Assembly (NCBI GenBank): GCA_003556835.1
Contig: PWQG01000208.1
Coordinates: 1-24,434, forward strand
Source of the DNA: Gammaproteobacteria bacterium
GTDB taxonomy: Bacteria; Pseudomonadota; Gammaproteobacteria; Pseudomonadales; Pseudohongiellaceae
Length of the DNA stretch: 24,434 bases
Direction: 5' to 3'
Shown here: in pieces, positions 14,896-24,434 of the stretch
Layout of the letters: every line of letters starts with the position of its first letter
How positions within the stretch are numbered: the stretch's first letter is position 1
Notes under the pieces: generated by a model
What the model was told of the DNA's origin: nothing
Seen by the model: the letters and a program-made list of their open reading frames with translations, nothing else
Database searches by the model: none
Translations under genes and position numbers: made by a program

Positions 14896-15699
14896 ATGAA
14901 CCCTTCCACCCTGATCGGCATGCTTGCCAGCATCATCCTCCTGGGCAGTGTGCTGTTTTTCTCTGCCGAATCGCAGCAGAGTTTTCTCAATCTGCCGGGA
15001 CTGGCGATTGTCATCACGGGCACCATGGCAGCCACTTTCATCAGCTACCCCCTGAGCGAGGTGATGCGGGTACTGCGCCTGGTGGGTATCGTATTCCGGC
15101 GCGAGAACACCTACACGCGGAATGACATCCGGGAGCTGGTCACCATGTCGAAGCTCTGGTTCCAGGGCCAGATCAAACAGGTTGACGAAAAACTGACCCG
15201 GACGCGAAACCCCTTCCTTCGCACCGGAATCCAGTTGGTCATTGCCAATACCCGGGAAGAGGAGATCATCGACATCCTGCGCTGGCGCATTGCCCGGTTG
15301 CGGGCACGCGAGCGGGCAGAAGCCCAGATCTTCCGTACCATGGCCACCTACGCCTCGGCGTTCGGCATGATCGGTACATTGGTGGGGCTGGTGAACATGC
15401 TGGCCGTCATGGACTCGAACAGCCTCGACATGGTGGGTCCACAGATGTCCGTGGCCCTGCTCACCACCTTCTACGGCATCCTGTTGGCCAATGTGCTGTT
15501 CAAACCCATTGCCGTCAAACTCGAACGACGCACGGAAGACCGGCTTATTGCCATGAACATGATACTGGAAGGCGTGGCCCTTATGAGCAAACGCCGCCCT
15601 CCTTCGGTCATCGAGGAAACCCTGCGTTCCTTCATTGCCACCTATGAGGACGAAATCCGGGACGACGGCACACCGCAACCGCCCCCCAAGCGAGCCTGA
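14896..15699 (+). CDS. motA: Flagellar stator protein MotA (PomA/MotC type)
   Basis: A 267-residue inner-membrane protein with the MotA layout: two N-terminal helices (about 5-22 and 32-51), a large cytoplasmic loop (about 55-145) rich in charged residues that contact FliG, and two further helices (about 147-170 and 180-203). It resembles PomA, with GMIGTLVGL and ALLTTFYG retaining both Thr residues linked to sodium coupling. One oddity: PomA has APAMGMIGTL where this protein has ASAFGMIGTL, so the nearly invariant Pro (P173 in E. coli MotA) is Ser154. The Pro in VGPQMSVALL is kept. The ATG has GGGA upstream. It is followed after 1 bp by motB. Confidence 0.92.
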   Translation: MNPSTLIGMLASIILLGSVLFFSAESQQSFLNLPGLAIVITGTMAATFISYPLSEVMRVLRLVGIVFRRENTYTRNDIRELVTMSKLWFQGQIKQVDEKLTRTRNPFLRTGIQLVIANTREEEIIDILRWRIARLRARERAEAQIFRTMATYASAFGMIGTLVGLVNMLAVMDSNSLDMVGPQMSVALLTTFYGILLANVLFKPIAVKLERRTEDRLIAMNMILEGVALMSKRRPPSVIEETLRSFIATYEDEIRDDGTPQPPPKRA

Positions 15700-15700
15700 T

Positions 15701-16447
15701 ATGCTTCCCCGACACGACATCGAATTGATTGGCGCCGAAACCATGGGCAGCGAAGACTCCGATGGTGAAGGCTGGATGATCAACTACCTGGATGTCCTGA
15801 CGCTGATCATCGCTTTTTTTGTGGTGATCATCACGCTGACCGACCCCAGCGTGGACCAACCACAAGCACTGCCACCAGAACTGGAGTTCGAGGAGGAGTA
15901 TGAAGCCAGCGGTGACAGTGAAGAACAGGAACCGGCGCCACGGGAAGGCCAGTCCGTCCTGCCGGATGGCCTCGGGGTGCTGCCGGATCAGCCAGCGGTG
16001 ACCGGTCTTAGCACCAGCCAGCAGAACATGCTGGAGGCGATGAACAATCTCGAGCTGCAGGGCGTGGAAGCCATTGCCGGCAACGAGGGCATCACCCTGC
16101 GTATTCCTGACAACCTGCTGTTCGAATCGGCCAGTGCTGAACTGACCCTGGAAGGCATGCTGTTCATGGAAGAGCTACAGGATCTGTTCGAGCAATTCGC
16201 AGGCGAAATATCAGTGGAGGGCCACACCGACAGCCAGCCCATTCAGACGGCGCAGTTCCCGTCCAACTGGGAACTGTCCACGGCTCGCGCCATATCGGTG
16301 GTCCGCTTTCTGGCCGAAGGTGGCATAGGCATGGAACGCCTGCGAGCCGTCGGGTATGCCGAAACCCGGCCCCTGGCGCGCAACATCACCGCGGAGGGCC
16401 GGGCCCGAAATCGTCGCGTGGAGCTCGTGCTGCGGGAAGCGGACTGA
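15701..16447 (+). CDS. motB: Flagellar stator protein MotB (OmpA-type peptidoglycan-binding domain)
   Basis: A 248-residue partner of MotA. A single transmembrane helix (about 28-46) carries the ion-binding Asp31 in YLDVLTLIIAFFVVI. An acidic, Pro-rich periplasmic linker (about 50-105) follows, then an OmpA-like peptidoglycan-binding domain (about 120-245) with VEGHTDSQP, NWELSTARA and RARNRRVEL, which anchors the stator to the cell wall. The linker is much more acidic than in E. coli MotB, consistent with a saline habitat. The start at 15701 is one base after the motA stop; an in-frame ATG at 15743 is also possible, and residues before 15701 belong to motA overlap. It is convergent with the esterase gene, only 4 bp away. 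Confidence 0.92.
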   Translation: MLPRHDIELIGAETMGSEDSDGEGWMINYLDVLTLIIAFFVVIITLTDPSVDQPQALPPELEFEEEYEASGDSEEQEPAPREGQSVLPDGLGVLPDQPAVTGLSTSQQNMLEAMNNLELQGVEAIAGNEGITLRIPDNLLFESASAELTLEGMLFMEELQDLFEQFAGEISVEGHTDSQPIQTAQFPSNWELSTARAISVVRFLAEGGIGMERLRAVGYAETRPLARNITAEGRARNRRVELVLREAD

Positions 16448-16457
16448 GTGCTCAGTC
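16442..16457. repeat. Inverted repeat spanning two convergent stop codons
   Basis: GACTGAG and CTCAGTC flank TG. Both the motB stop (plus) and the esterase stop (minus) lie inside this short palindrome. It may fold as a weak 3'-end hairpin for either transcript; no T-run follows, so a terminator role is uncertain. Confidence 0.35.
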
Positions 16458-17384
16458 GTTCAGCACCTGCTTGCAAAATTGTGCCATTTCCCCGATCGTC
16501 TGATCGGCTTCCGGCAGCAATGGATAGAAGATCGGCCAGACGTGGGGTTGACCATGCCAGACCCGCAGATCCACTTCCACACCGGCATCCGCCGCTTTCT
16601 TCGCCAGACGCAGGCCATCATCGCGCAAGGTCTCGGAATCACTGAGATGCATCAGCATGGGAGGAAACCCGGAAAAATCGCCATACAGGGGCGAAGCCAG
16701 GGGTGACTTCCCATCAGCACCGTCCAGATAGGCGGCTGCCGCCCGCCGGATACCATCGGCAGAGAACATCACACAACGATCGGAGTTGCTCTCCAGGGAT
16801 TCTCCGGTGGCGAGCATGTCAGTATACGGAGACAGGGTCATCACTGCCGCCGGCAGGGGCAGACCTTCCTGTTTCAGCGAATGCAGCAGGGCCAGGGACA
16901 GACCACCCCCGGCGGAATCCCCAGCCACCACAATATTCTCCGCTGCAACCCCTTTCTCCTCCAGTAACCAGCGATAGATGGCCAATGCGTCTTCGGGGGC
17001 GGCCGGAAAGGGATTCTCGGGCGCCAGGCGGTAATCCGGCACAAAACAGCGCACGGCGCACTGCTGTGCCAGTCGGGTGGTGAAGGAACGGTAGCTGAGC
17101 GGTGAACCGAACAGATACCCGCCACCATGAAAATACAACAGGCACTGATCATCCCTGACATCATGAGGAATATGCCATTCACCGGGCACCGGGCCATCCT
17201 CAACCGGATGAATCTCCACCCTGTCGGCCGTGCGCTTTTTACCCATTTCCCGGTCCAGCCACTTGCGAAAACGATGCGGATCGAAGTCCTCGCTGGTGAG
17301 CTTCGGTTTCAGTCGCCAGCGCAGAACCAGGCTCACCAATCGCGAGCGCAGTGAACGGTGCCTGACCTCTTTCTGATGCAACAT
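16452..17384 (-). CDS. Alpha/beta-hydrolase esterase, hormone-sensitive-lipase (HSL) family
   Basis: A 310-residue alpha/beta hydrolase. Oxyanion motif HGGGY (86-90) and nucleophile elbow GDSAGGG (155-161, Ser157) define the HSL/GDXG family. The acid appears as Glu251 or Asp249/Asp255 in LSDSETLRDDG, and the catalytic His is His281 in GQPHVW. Such enzymes cleave short acyl esters. A basic amphipathic segment at 10-27 may associate with the membrane. ATG at 17384 has AAGGAAAA about 8 bases upstream. It is the last gene of the right-hand operon, 31 bp after the acyl carrier protein gene, so it may act as a thioesterase or ester-forming/cleaving step for the operon's product; that is inference. 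Confidence 0.87.
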   Translation of the reverse strand: MLHQKEVRHRSLRSRLVSLVLRWRLKPKLTSEDFDPHRFRKWLDREMGKKRTADRVEIHPVEDGPVPGEWHIPHDVRDDQCLLYFHGGGYLFGSPLSYRSFTTRLAQQCAVRCFVPDYRLAPENPFPAAPEDALAIYRWLLEEKGVAAENIVVAGDSAGGGLSLALLHSLKQEGLPLPAAVMTLSPYTDMLATGESLESNSDRCVMFSADGIRRAAAAYLDGADGKSPLASPLYGDFSGFPPMLMHLSDSETLRDDGLRLAKKAADAGVEVDLRVWHGQPHVWPIFYPLLPEADQTIGEMAQFCKQVLND

Positions 17385-17415
17385 GCGTCGTTTTTCCTTC
17401 TATGATCGCGTGTAT

Positions 17416-17661
17416 TCAGGACATTGCCTGACCGAAATACTGCACCGCTTTCGCCGGCGTGGCAACCTGTGGCAGATCGGCCTCCGGCACGGCCACGCCA
17501 AGTTTCTTCTGCAGGGCCGACATGAGATTCAGCACGTCCATGGAATCGAGCTCAAGATCGTCCTGAAGATGATCATCGTCCCCGATAACATCCGGCTCGA
17601 GGTCGGGTGCCACGGAGACGAGTTGTTCAATGAAAATCGCGCGCAATTCTTCGGGACTCAT
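17416..17661 (-). CDS. Acyl carrier protein
   Basis: An 81-residue acidic four-helix carrier protein. The phosphopantetheine attachment site is Ser40 in LELDSMDVLNL, the DSM motif of acyl carrier proteins. Residues about 20-35 are strongly acidic. It has an excellent Shine-Dalgarno (GGAGG, 5 bases before ATG), and its start overlaps the E2 stop by 4 bp (ATGA). It is not in the usual fab gene context, so it is a dedicated carrier, likely loaded with a particular acyl group rather than serving general fatty-acid synthesis. It could accept an acyl unit from the E2 complex or the acyl-CoA synthetase. A phosphopantetheinyl transferase is not in the window. Confidence 0.92.
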   Translation of the reverse strand: MSPEELRAIFIEQLVSVAPDLEPDVIGDDDHLQDDLELDSMDVLNLMSALQKKLGVAVPEADLPQVATPAKAVQYFGQAMS

Positions 17662-19097
17662 AGGACCTCCGGGTTCTCAAGGTGTTTTGCTATATCGGTC
17701 AGCAGGCGCGCTCCTCGGCGACCATCACTGACCCGGTGATCCGCGGCCAGCGTGGCAACCACCATCATCCGCGGACGCACTTCGCCATCCACGACCCGAG
17801 CCTCCACCGAAGGTGTACCAAAACCCAACAGCGCGACCTGGGGCGGATAAATGACGCCGTAGAGCGACTCCGTCCCATTGTCGCCCATGCTCGATACGGT
17901 AATGGTACCGCCGGTGACTTCCGAATTCTTCAAGCGCCCGCTGCGTGTCCGTGCCACCAGATCACGTACGGCAGCCATGAGTTCATCCAGTGACTTGCTG
18001 GCGACATCATGAACAGCCGGCGCGATCAGGCCACCGCCCCGCATGGAAATAGCCATGCCCACATTGGCACTCTCCGATGGCCGAAACCGGCCGTTCTCAT
18101 AATGACCGTTGAGTTCGGGGGTCCGGGCCACAGCGAGTGCGGTGGCTTTCATGAACAGTGCGCCCATCAGCAGGCGTTGGTCCGGGTCCCGATCGGCATT
18201 GCGGTCAGCCAACCAGTCACTGGCTGCCTGCAGATCGATACTGTGACGCAGATAATAATGCGGGATTTCGAGCTTGGAGCGACTCATGGCCGCGGCGATG
18301 GCCTCCCGCATGCTCGCCATGTCCAGGCCCGGCTTGCCACTGGCCCGTTTCGCTTCGTCCTTGCGGGTCGATGCCGCAGCAGGTTTCTCTTCACCAGGCG
18401 CAGTCTTTTCCGGTGTGTCCCGCAGTTGCTTTTCCACGTCATCAAGCAGCACCGCACCGCGCGGACCACTACCTTTGATTCCGGCCAGATCCAGCCCGGC
18501 TTCGGCGGCGCGTCGACGGGCTGCCGGGGAGGCGGCCAGCTCCGATGCTGCTCCCCGCCCGGAATCCAGGGACCGGGCAGTTCCGCCAGCTGGAGCGGTG
18601 AACTGTCCCTTTTCGGTCGCCGATGTCGCGGACTTCCCAGTCGCCTCTGGCACGGGAGTTTTCTCCGCTTCCTCAACAGCTGCCTCTGCCTCTGGCTCTG
18701 CCTCTGCCTCTGGCTCTGCCTCTGGCTCTGCCTCTGCCTCTGCCTCTGGCTCTGGTTCTGGCTTCGGTTCCGGTTCCGGTTCCGGTTCCGAGTGCAGGGA
18801 AGCATCCCCGGTCTGGGCCTGATCATCATCTGCAGCCGCTCCCACCGCACCCTGGCTATCGCCTGCCGCCTGCAATTTCGCCAATGGGCTGCCAACCGGC
18901 ACGGTCACACCTTCTTCGACTTCCAGGCTCTCGATCACCCCGGACTCGAAAATCTCGATCTCTATGGCGCCCTTGTGCGTTTCCACCACGGCCACCACAT
19001 CACCACTCTTGACCTCGTCACCGGGACTCACCAGCCATTCGGTCAGGGTGCCGTCTTCCATGTCCGCGCCCAGCGAGGGCATTCTGAATATGCTCAT
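17658..19097 (-). CDS. 2-oxoacid dehydrogenase complex E2, dihydrolipoamide acyltransferase
   Basis: A 479-residue protein with the classic E2 order. The lipoyl domain (2-75) carries the lipoylated Lys42 in VETHKGAIE. A long linker contains a run of Glu with Pro or Ala (about 103-145). The E3-binding domain is at about 188-223 (ASPAARRRAAEAG, GSGPRG), and the catalytic domain at about 255-479 has His454 and Asp458 in ADHRVSDG. It transfers the acyl group made by E1 onto CoA. The usual ETDKA around the lipoyl Lys is ETHKG here. SSMGDNGTESLYGVIYPPQ looks like the pyruvate/acetoin-type group rather than succinyl transferase, but the substrate is open. ATG at 19097 overlaps the E1 stop by 4 bp. 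Confidence 0.93.
   Translation of the reverse strand: MSIFRMPSLGADMEDGTLTEWLVSPGDEVKSGDVVAVVETHKGAIEIEIFESGVIESLEVEEGVTVPVGSPLAKLQAAGDSQGAVGAAADDDQAQTGDASLHSEPEPEPEPKPEPEPEAEAEAEPEAEPEAEAEPEAEAAVEEAEKTPVPEATGKSATSATEKGQFTAPAGGTARSLDSGRGAASELAASPAARRRAAEAGLDLAGIKGSGPRGAVLLDDVEKQLRDTPEKTAPGEEKPAAASTRKDEAKRASGKPGLDMASMREAIAAAMSRSKLEIPHYYLRHSIDLQAASDWLADRNADRDPDQRLLMGALFMKATALAVARTPELNGHYENGRFRPSESANVGMAISMRGGGLIAPAVHDVASKSLDELMAAVRDLVARTRSGRLKNSEVTGGTITVSSMGDNGTESLYGVIYPPQVALLGFGTPSVEARVVDGEVRPRMMVVATLAADHRVSDGRRGARLLTDIAKHLENPEVL
18682..18790. repeat. Hexanucleotide tandem repeat inside the E2 linker
   Basis: The plus strand alternates gcctct and ggctct units, then shifts to ggttcc units near the right end. 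In the minus-strand gene these encode alternating Glu-Ala and Glu-Pro dipeptides at about residues 103-139. All units are 6 bp, so gain or loss of one keeps frame and only changes linker length. This is a slippage-prone microsatellite. Confidence 0.9.
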
Positions 19098-21112
19098 GGT
19101 CGCTCCCCCATGACCGCTTTAGCGGCCGCCACGATTCCCGGCACCTGGGGAATACTGGCCACTTCCAGGTGTCCCGCATAGGGCACCGGCACCTCTTCCG
19201 AACAGACGCGCCCGATCGGCGCATCCAGTGACCAGAAACACTGCTCCATGATCCGGGCGGAAATTTCTGCTGCCAGCGAACCGCTGCGCCAGCCCTCGTC
19301 CACGATCACAGCCCTGCGCGTCTGTCGCACCGATGCCATGATGGTTGCATCGTCCAGCGGGCGCAGCACCCGCAGATCAATGACCTCGGCTTCGATCCCG
19401 TCGGCTGCAAGCTGTTCTGCGGCTTCCAGGGCCTTGTGCAGTGATCCCCCATAGGTAATCAGGCTGAGGTCCTTGCCCCGGCGCCGCAGGGCGGCCCGCT
19501 CGATATCAACAGCACCGGCATTTTCGTCCAGTTCAGCCTTGTGGTTGTACAGGATCACGTTCTCGAATATCAGCACCGGATCCGGCTCACGCAGGGCGGT
19601 GAGCAACATGCCCCTTGCATCTTCCACCGTGGCCGGGGCCAGAATCCGCAGTCCGGGGATATGTGCATACCAGCCTTCCAGGGAATGGCTGTGCTGTGCC
19701 GCCAACTGTTTGCCGGCTCCTGTGGCCATGCGGATCACCAGCGGCACCCCGAACTGCCCACCCGACATATGGCGCAGGGTCGCGGCAGTGTTGACGATCT
19801 GGTCCAGGGCCAGGAGGCTGAAATTGACGGTCATCAGTTCAACAATGGGGCGCATGCCCGTCATCGCGGCACCGATCCCCGCTCCGGTAAAGCCGGATTC
19901 GGACAGGGGCGTATCACGGATGCGGTCTTCCCCGAACTCGGCCATCAACCCTTTGCTCACGGCAAAACAACCACCATAAGCCCCGACATCCTCACCCATC
20001 AGGAATACACGTTCATCGGCCAGCATGGCTTCCATGATGGAGGCTCGCATGGCATCACGGTAGGTGGTGGTGACGGTTTTGCCGGACGGCGGGACCGGTT
20101 CCGGTGGCTCCGGTCGACGATCGGCAACCACATGCCGCAGCAGGGAATCGACGGGCTCCCAGGGTCCATCCTCGGCAAAGCGGACCGCCGCCTCGATCTC
20201 CTGCTCGACCTCGGTTTCAATGGCCGCAATCTCGTCCTCATGAATTAGCCCGCAGTCCAGCAGCCACTTCTGGAAAGTGACAATCGGCCCCTTTTTGCGC
20301 CATTCCTTGACTTCCTGCTTCTCCCGATACAGTTCGGCATCGAACATCGAATGCGCCCGGAAGCGGTAGGTCATGCACTCGAGCAGATGCGGACGGGCCT
20401 GTTCGCGCATGGCGGCCACGGCGGCACGACTGGCGGCCTCAACCTCCACCACATCCATGCCATCAATGCTCTCCGCCTGGATACCATAGGCCGCCGCCTT
20501 GTCACGTACACTGGTCACCGATTGCACTCGTGCCATATCGGTCCCCATGGCATAACGGTTGTTTTCACAGACAAACAGCACGGGAAGTGACCATAGCGCC
20601 GCAAGGTTCAGGGCCTCGTGGAACTCCCCTTCAGCAGCGGCACCTTCTCCGAAAAAACATACCGTGATATGTGGCGCCTGTAACATGATGTCGCCCAGGG
20701 CCAAGCCCGTTGCCAGGGGCAGGCCGCCACCAACAATGGCATTGCCTCCGTAAAAGTTGTGTTCACTGTCAAACAGATGCATGGAACCACCGCGTCCGCC
20801 CGAACAGCCGTTGGCCTTGCCATACATCTCGGCCAGGGCACTGCTCATGCTCATGCCCCGTGCCAGGGCATGTCCATGCTCACGGTAGGTGGAGACCACC
20901 CGGTCCTCGGCTTCCAGGGCCGCGATGACCCCCACCGCAATGGCCTCTTCGCCATCGTAGAGGTGCATGAAGCCGCGAATCTTCTCCTGGGTGTAGAGCT
21001 GCGCACATTTGGTCTCGAAGCGGCGGATGCGCAGCATGTCACGCAACATCGCATGCACACGCTTGCGTGACAGGCGCAGCTTCGATTTGTCGGCAGGGCG
21101 GGCTTCATTCAT
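19094..21112 (-). CDS. Fused E1 alpha-beta component of a 2-oxoacid dehydrogenase complex
   Basis: A 672-residue single chain joining E1 alpha (about 15-320) to E1 beta (about 346-672) through a Pro-rich linker (RRPEPPEPVPPSG). The alpha half has the thiamine-diphosphate motif as GEG (155-157) ... ENN (183-185), with Glu where most E1 proteins have Asp (GDG). RFRAHSMFD (about 250-258) matches the alpha C-terminal region of pyruvate-type enzymes. The beta half has LMGEDVGAYGG (371-381), PLSESGFTGAGIG and AAQHSHSLEGWYAHIPG with the catalytic His region. It decarboxylates a 2-oxoacid and acylates the E2 lipoyl group. Overlaps at both ends are 4 bp (ATGA). Substrate could be pyruvate, a branched 2-oxoacid or acetoin; I lean to pyruvate. 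Confidence 0.93.
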   Translation of the reverse strand: MNEARPADKSKLRLSRKRVHAMLRDMLRIRRFETKCAQLYTQEKIRGFMHLYDGEEAIAVGVIAALEAEDRVVSTYREHGHALARGMSMSSALAEMYGKANGCSGGRGGSMHLFDSEHNFYGGNAIVGGGLPLATGLALGDIMLQAPHITVCFFGEGAAAEGEFHEALNLAALWSLPVLFVCENNRYAMGTDMARVQSVTSVRDKAAAYGIQAESIDGMDVVEVEAASRAAVAAMREQARPHLLECMTYRFRAHSMFDAELYREKQEVKEWRKKGPIVTFQKWLLDCGLIHEDEIAAIETEVEQEIEAAVRFAEDGPWEPVDSLLRHVVADRRPEPPEPVPPSGKTVTTTYRDAMRASIMEAMLADERVFLMGEDVGAYGGCFAVSKGLMAEFGEDRIRDTPLSESGFTGAGIGAAMTGMRPIVELMTVNFSLLALDQIVNTAATLRHMSGGQFGVPLVIRMATGAGKQLAAQHSHSLEGWYAHIPGLRILAPATVEDARGMLLTALREPDPVLIFENVILYNHKAELDENAGAVDIERAALRRRGKDLSLITYGGSLHKALEAAEQLAADGIEAEVIDLRVLRPLDDATIMASVRQTRRAVIVDEGWRSGSLAAEISARIMEQCFWSLDAPIGRVCSEEVPVPYAGHLEVASIPQVPGIVAAAKAVMGERP

Positions 21113-22877
21113 TTCTCGTCACTCTCCAGGGTGGAAATATCACCTTCAGGCAACCCGAGTTCGCGTGCCTTAAGCAGACGTCGCATGATTTTCCCGGACC
21201 GTGTTTTCGGCAGGGTCTGTCGGAAAACGATCTCGCGGGGTGCCACGGCCGGCCCCAGGCGCTTGCGCGCCAGTCCCCGTATGGAGCGCTCCGTGGCCTC
21301 ATCCGGTTCGAAGCCGCTGTTCAGGGTGACATAGGCCTTGACCACCTCGCCCGCCGTCTCGTCCGGTATGCCGATCACGGCCGCCTCGGCCACCGCTTCA
21401 TGTTCGATCAACGCACTTTCCACCTCGAAGGGTCCGATCAGGTGGCCGGAGCTCTTGATCAGATCGTCGGCGCGACCGACAAACCAGTAATAACCATCCG
21501 AATCACACAGGGCCAGATCACCGGTCAGGTACCAGCCTGAATCGAAGCATTTTGCATAACGCTCCGGTTCATGAAGATAATCACGCATCATCGAGGGCCA
21601 ACCGCTGCGCAGCGCCAGCTCACCGATTTCTCCCTGTAGCAGCTCTTCCACTCCGGAAGCGCCACGCTCGACAATACCGGCCTGGATACCCGGCAGCGGC
21701 TTGCCCATGGAACCGGGCTTGATGTCCATGGCCGGAAGATTGGCGATCATGATGCCGCCGGTCTCCGTCTGCCACCAGTTGTCATGGAACGGACTGCCGA
21801 ACACTTTCTGTCCCCATACGACACACTCGGCGTTGAGCGGCTCTCCGACACTGGCCAGAAAGCGCAGGGCAGAGAAATCATGATCCGCGGCCGACGCCTC
21901 TCCGGCCCGCATCATCATGCGGATGGCTGTCGGCGCCGTGTACCAGACCTGGACTTTCTCCTCCTGCAATATGCGATACCAGCGATCCAGATCGAACTCC
22001 GCTTCATCCACGATCATGCTGCAGCGATTGACCAATGGGGAAATGATGCCGTAGGTGGTTCCGGTCACCCAACCGGGATCGGCTGTACACCAGTAGACAT
22101 CACCGGGCTGCAGGTCCAGGGCAAGACGTCCGGTTTCGGCATGTGCCACCACGGCTCCGTGTACGTGCACGGCTCCCTTGGGCCGGCCCGTGGTTCCCGA
22201 AGTGAAATGGATCAACGCCGTGCTGTCTTCCGTGGTCGCATGCACCGTCGATTCAGGTTCTGCCGATGCCATGGCAGGCGTCAGTGCGATACAGTCTTCG
22301 GGGGCGTCCTGCCCCAGCACAAACACCTGTTTCAGACCCGGCAACTCATCGCTCCAGGCAGCAATCTTTTTCCGATACAGGGATGCCGTGGTCACCAGCA
22401 CGGAGGCATCGCCGATTTCCATACGTGAGCGCACCGGCTCGGGGCCAAAAGCGGCAAACAGTGGTGTGAAGGTCAGGCCTGCCCGGAGTGTCCCCAACGC
22501 CACGGCGTACAGCTCCGGCACCCGGCCCAGCAGGGCAAACACCCGATCACCCGGTACCAGACCATATTCGGCAAGTACATTGGCGAAGCGCGAGGCTTCC
22601 CCGGTGAGCTCAGCATAGGACAGGTCGCGCCGCCCACCGTCCTGCCCCAACCAGCGGATGGCCAATTGATCACCGTGACCGGCCTCGACATGACGATCCA
22701 GTGCCTCAAAGGCGATATTGATTCCACCGCCCGGCAGGCCCGTCAGGCGCTTGCGGGCCTGCTCCCAGGAGAATGCCGTACGGGCCTGTTCCGTATCCGC
22801 GATCGCAGCGGACTGTCGTCGCTCATCGGATTTGCGGATCACTGGAAAGCTCTTCACCACCTGCTGTTCAGCATCGC

Positions 22878-22881
<4 letters not shown>
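21109..22881 (-). CDS. Acetyl/acyl-CoA synthetase (AcsA-like, AMP-forming)
   Basis: A 590-residue adenylate-forming enzyme that activates a carboxylate with ATP and CoA. The motifs are FTSGTTGRPKG (226-236, ATP loop), WWQTETGG (369-376), YLTGDLA (451-457) and the C-terminal catalytic Lys564 in KTRSGKIMRR. The Trp before QTETGG matches the Trp that narrows the acid pocket in acetyl-CoA synthetase, so acetate or propionate is likely. The length is closer to Bacillus AcsA than to the longer enterobacterial Acs. The N-terminal 50 residues are family-atypical and polar. ATG at 22881 overlaps the phosphoenolpyruvate synthase stop, and its own stop overlaps the E1 start; both are ATGA. Confidence 0.9.

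Positions 22882-24434
<1,553 letters not shown>

Noticed and set aside
14863..15783. A 306-codon open frame on the minus strand opposite motA
   Set aside because: Composition is His/Gln-rich with no recognisable domain; motA/motB on the plus strand have clear motifs and a FliA promoter.
18009..19181. A 390-codon open frame on the plus strand opposite the E2 gene
   Set aside because: It exists because the E2 gene is G+C-rich and repeat-filled; the repeat gives a Leu/Cys/Trp-rich run with no family resemblance. The minus-strand frame has all E2 motifs.

Overview
The window is gene-dense, G+C-rich (about 60% by eye) bacterial chromosome with short intergenic gaps. Gene content suggests a gammaproteobacterium: a Tas-like aldo/keto reductase, SodB, sodium-type MotA/MotB under a FliA-type promoter, outer-membrane barrels, and a tRNA-Leu with encoded CCA. 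Many acidic proteins and the sodium-type stator hint at a saline or alkaline lifestyle, but genus cannot be fixed from the sequence alone. No insertion sequence, integrase, phage gene or CRISPR array was seen, and no gap between genes exceeds 300 bases.

Left part (1-8.8 kb), housekeeping and stress genes in small units: an enoyl-CoA hydratase/isomerase (+); a VWA-like gene and a membrane J-domain gene (-); a secreted SRPBCC protein with an aldo/keto reductase (-); a PhyH-type dioxygenase (+) overlapping tail-to-tail with a CPA2 antiporter (-); tRNA-Leu(UAG) (-); a single-pass coiled-coil protein (-); and sodB (+), which ends in a strong hairpin.

Middle (8.8-14.7 kb), six minus-strand genes read from right to left: a small outer-membrane barrel and a UPF0016/GDT1-type manganese exporter 10 bp apart; a Tat-exported class V aminotransferase; then a tight trio of porin-like barrel, small periplasmic phosphate-binding-like protein, and membrane diguanylate cyclase with GGDEF motif and intact inhibitory site. 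The trio looks like an envelope-to-c-di-GMP sensory unit.

Next (14.8-16.45 kb), a motA/motB pair on the plus strand preceded by a near-consensus sigma-28 promoter. The MotA-type protein has Ser where the family has a nearly invariant Pro.

Right part (16.45-24.4 kb), the most distinctive locus. It is a minus-strand operon running in from beyond the right edge: phosphoenolpyruvate synthase (partial), acyl/acetyl-CoA synthetase, a fused E1 alpha-beta 2-oxoacid dehydrogenase, an E2 acyltransferase with a long Glu/Pro/Ala hexanucleotide-repeat linker, a stand-alone acyl carrier protein and an HSL-family esterase. The first five genes are joined by four successive 4-bp ATGA stop/start overlaps, implying translational coupling. 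No E3 gene is visible. The set links pyruvate, PEP, free acids, acyl-CoA and an acyl carrier protein, so it may generate or activate a small acyl unit and pass it to the carrier; that pathway is inference.
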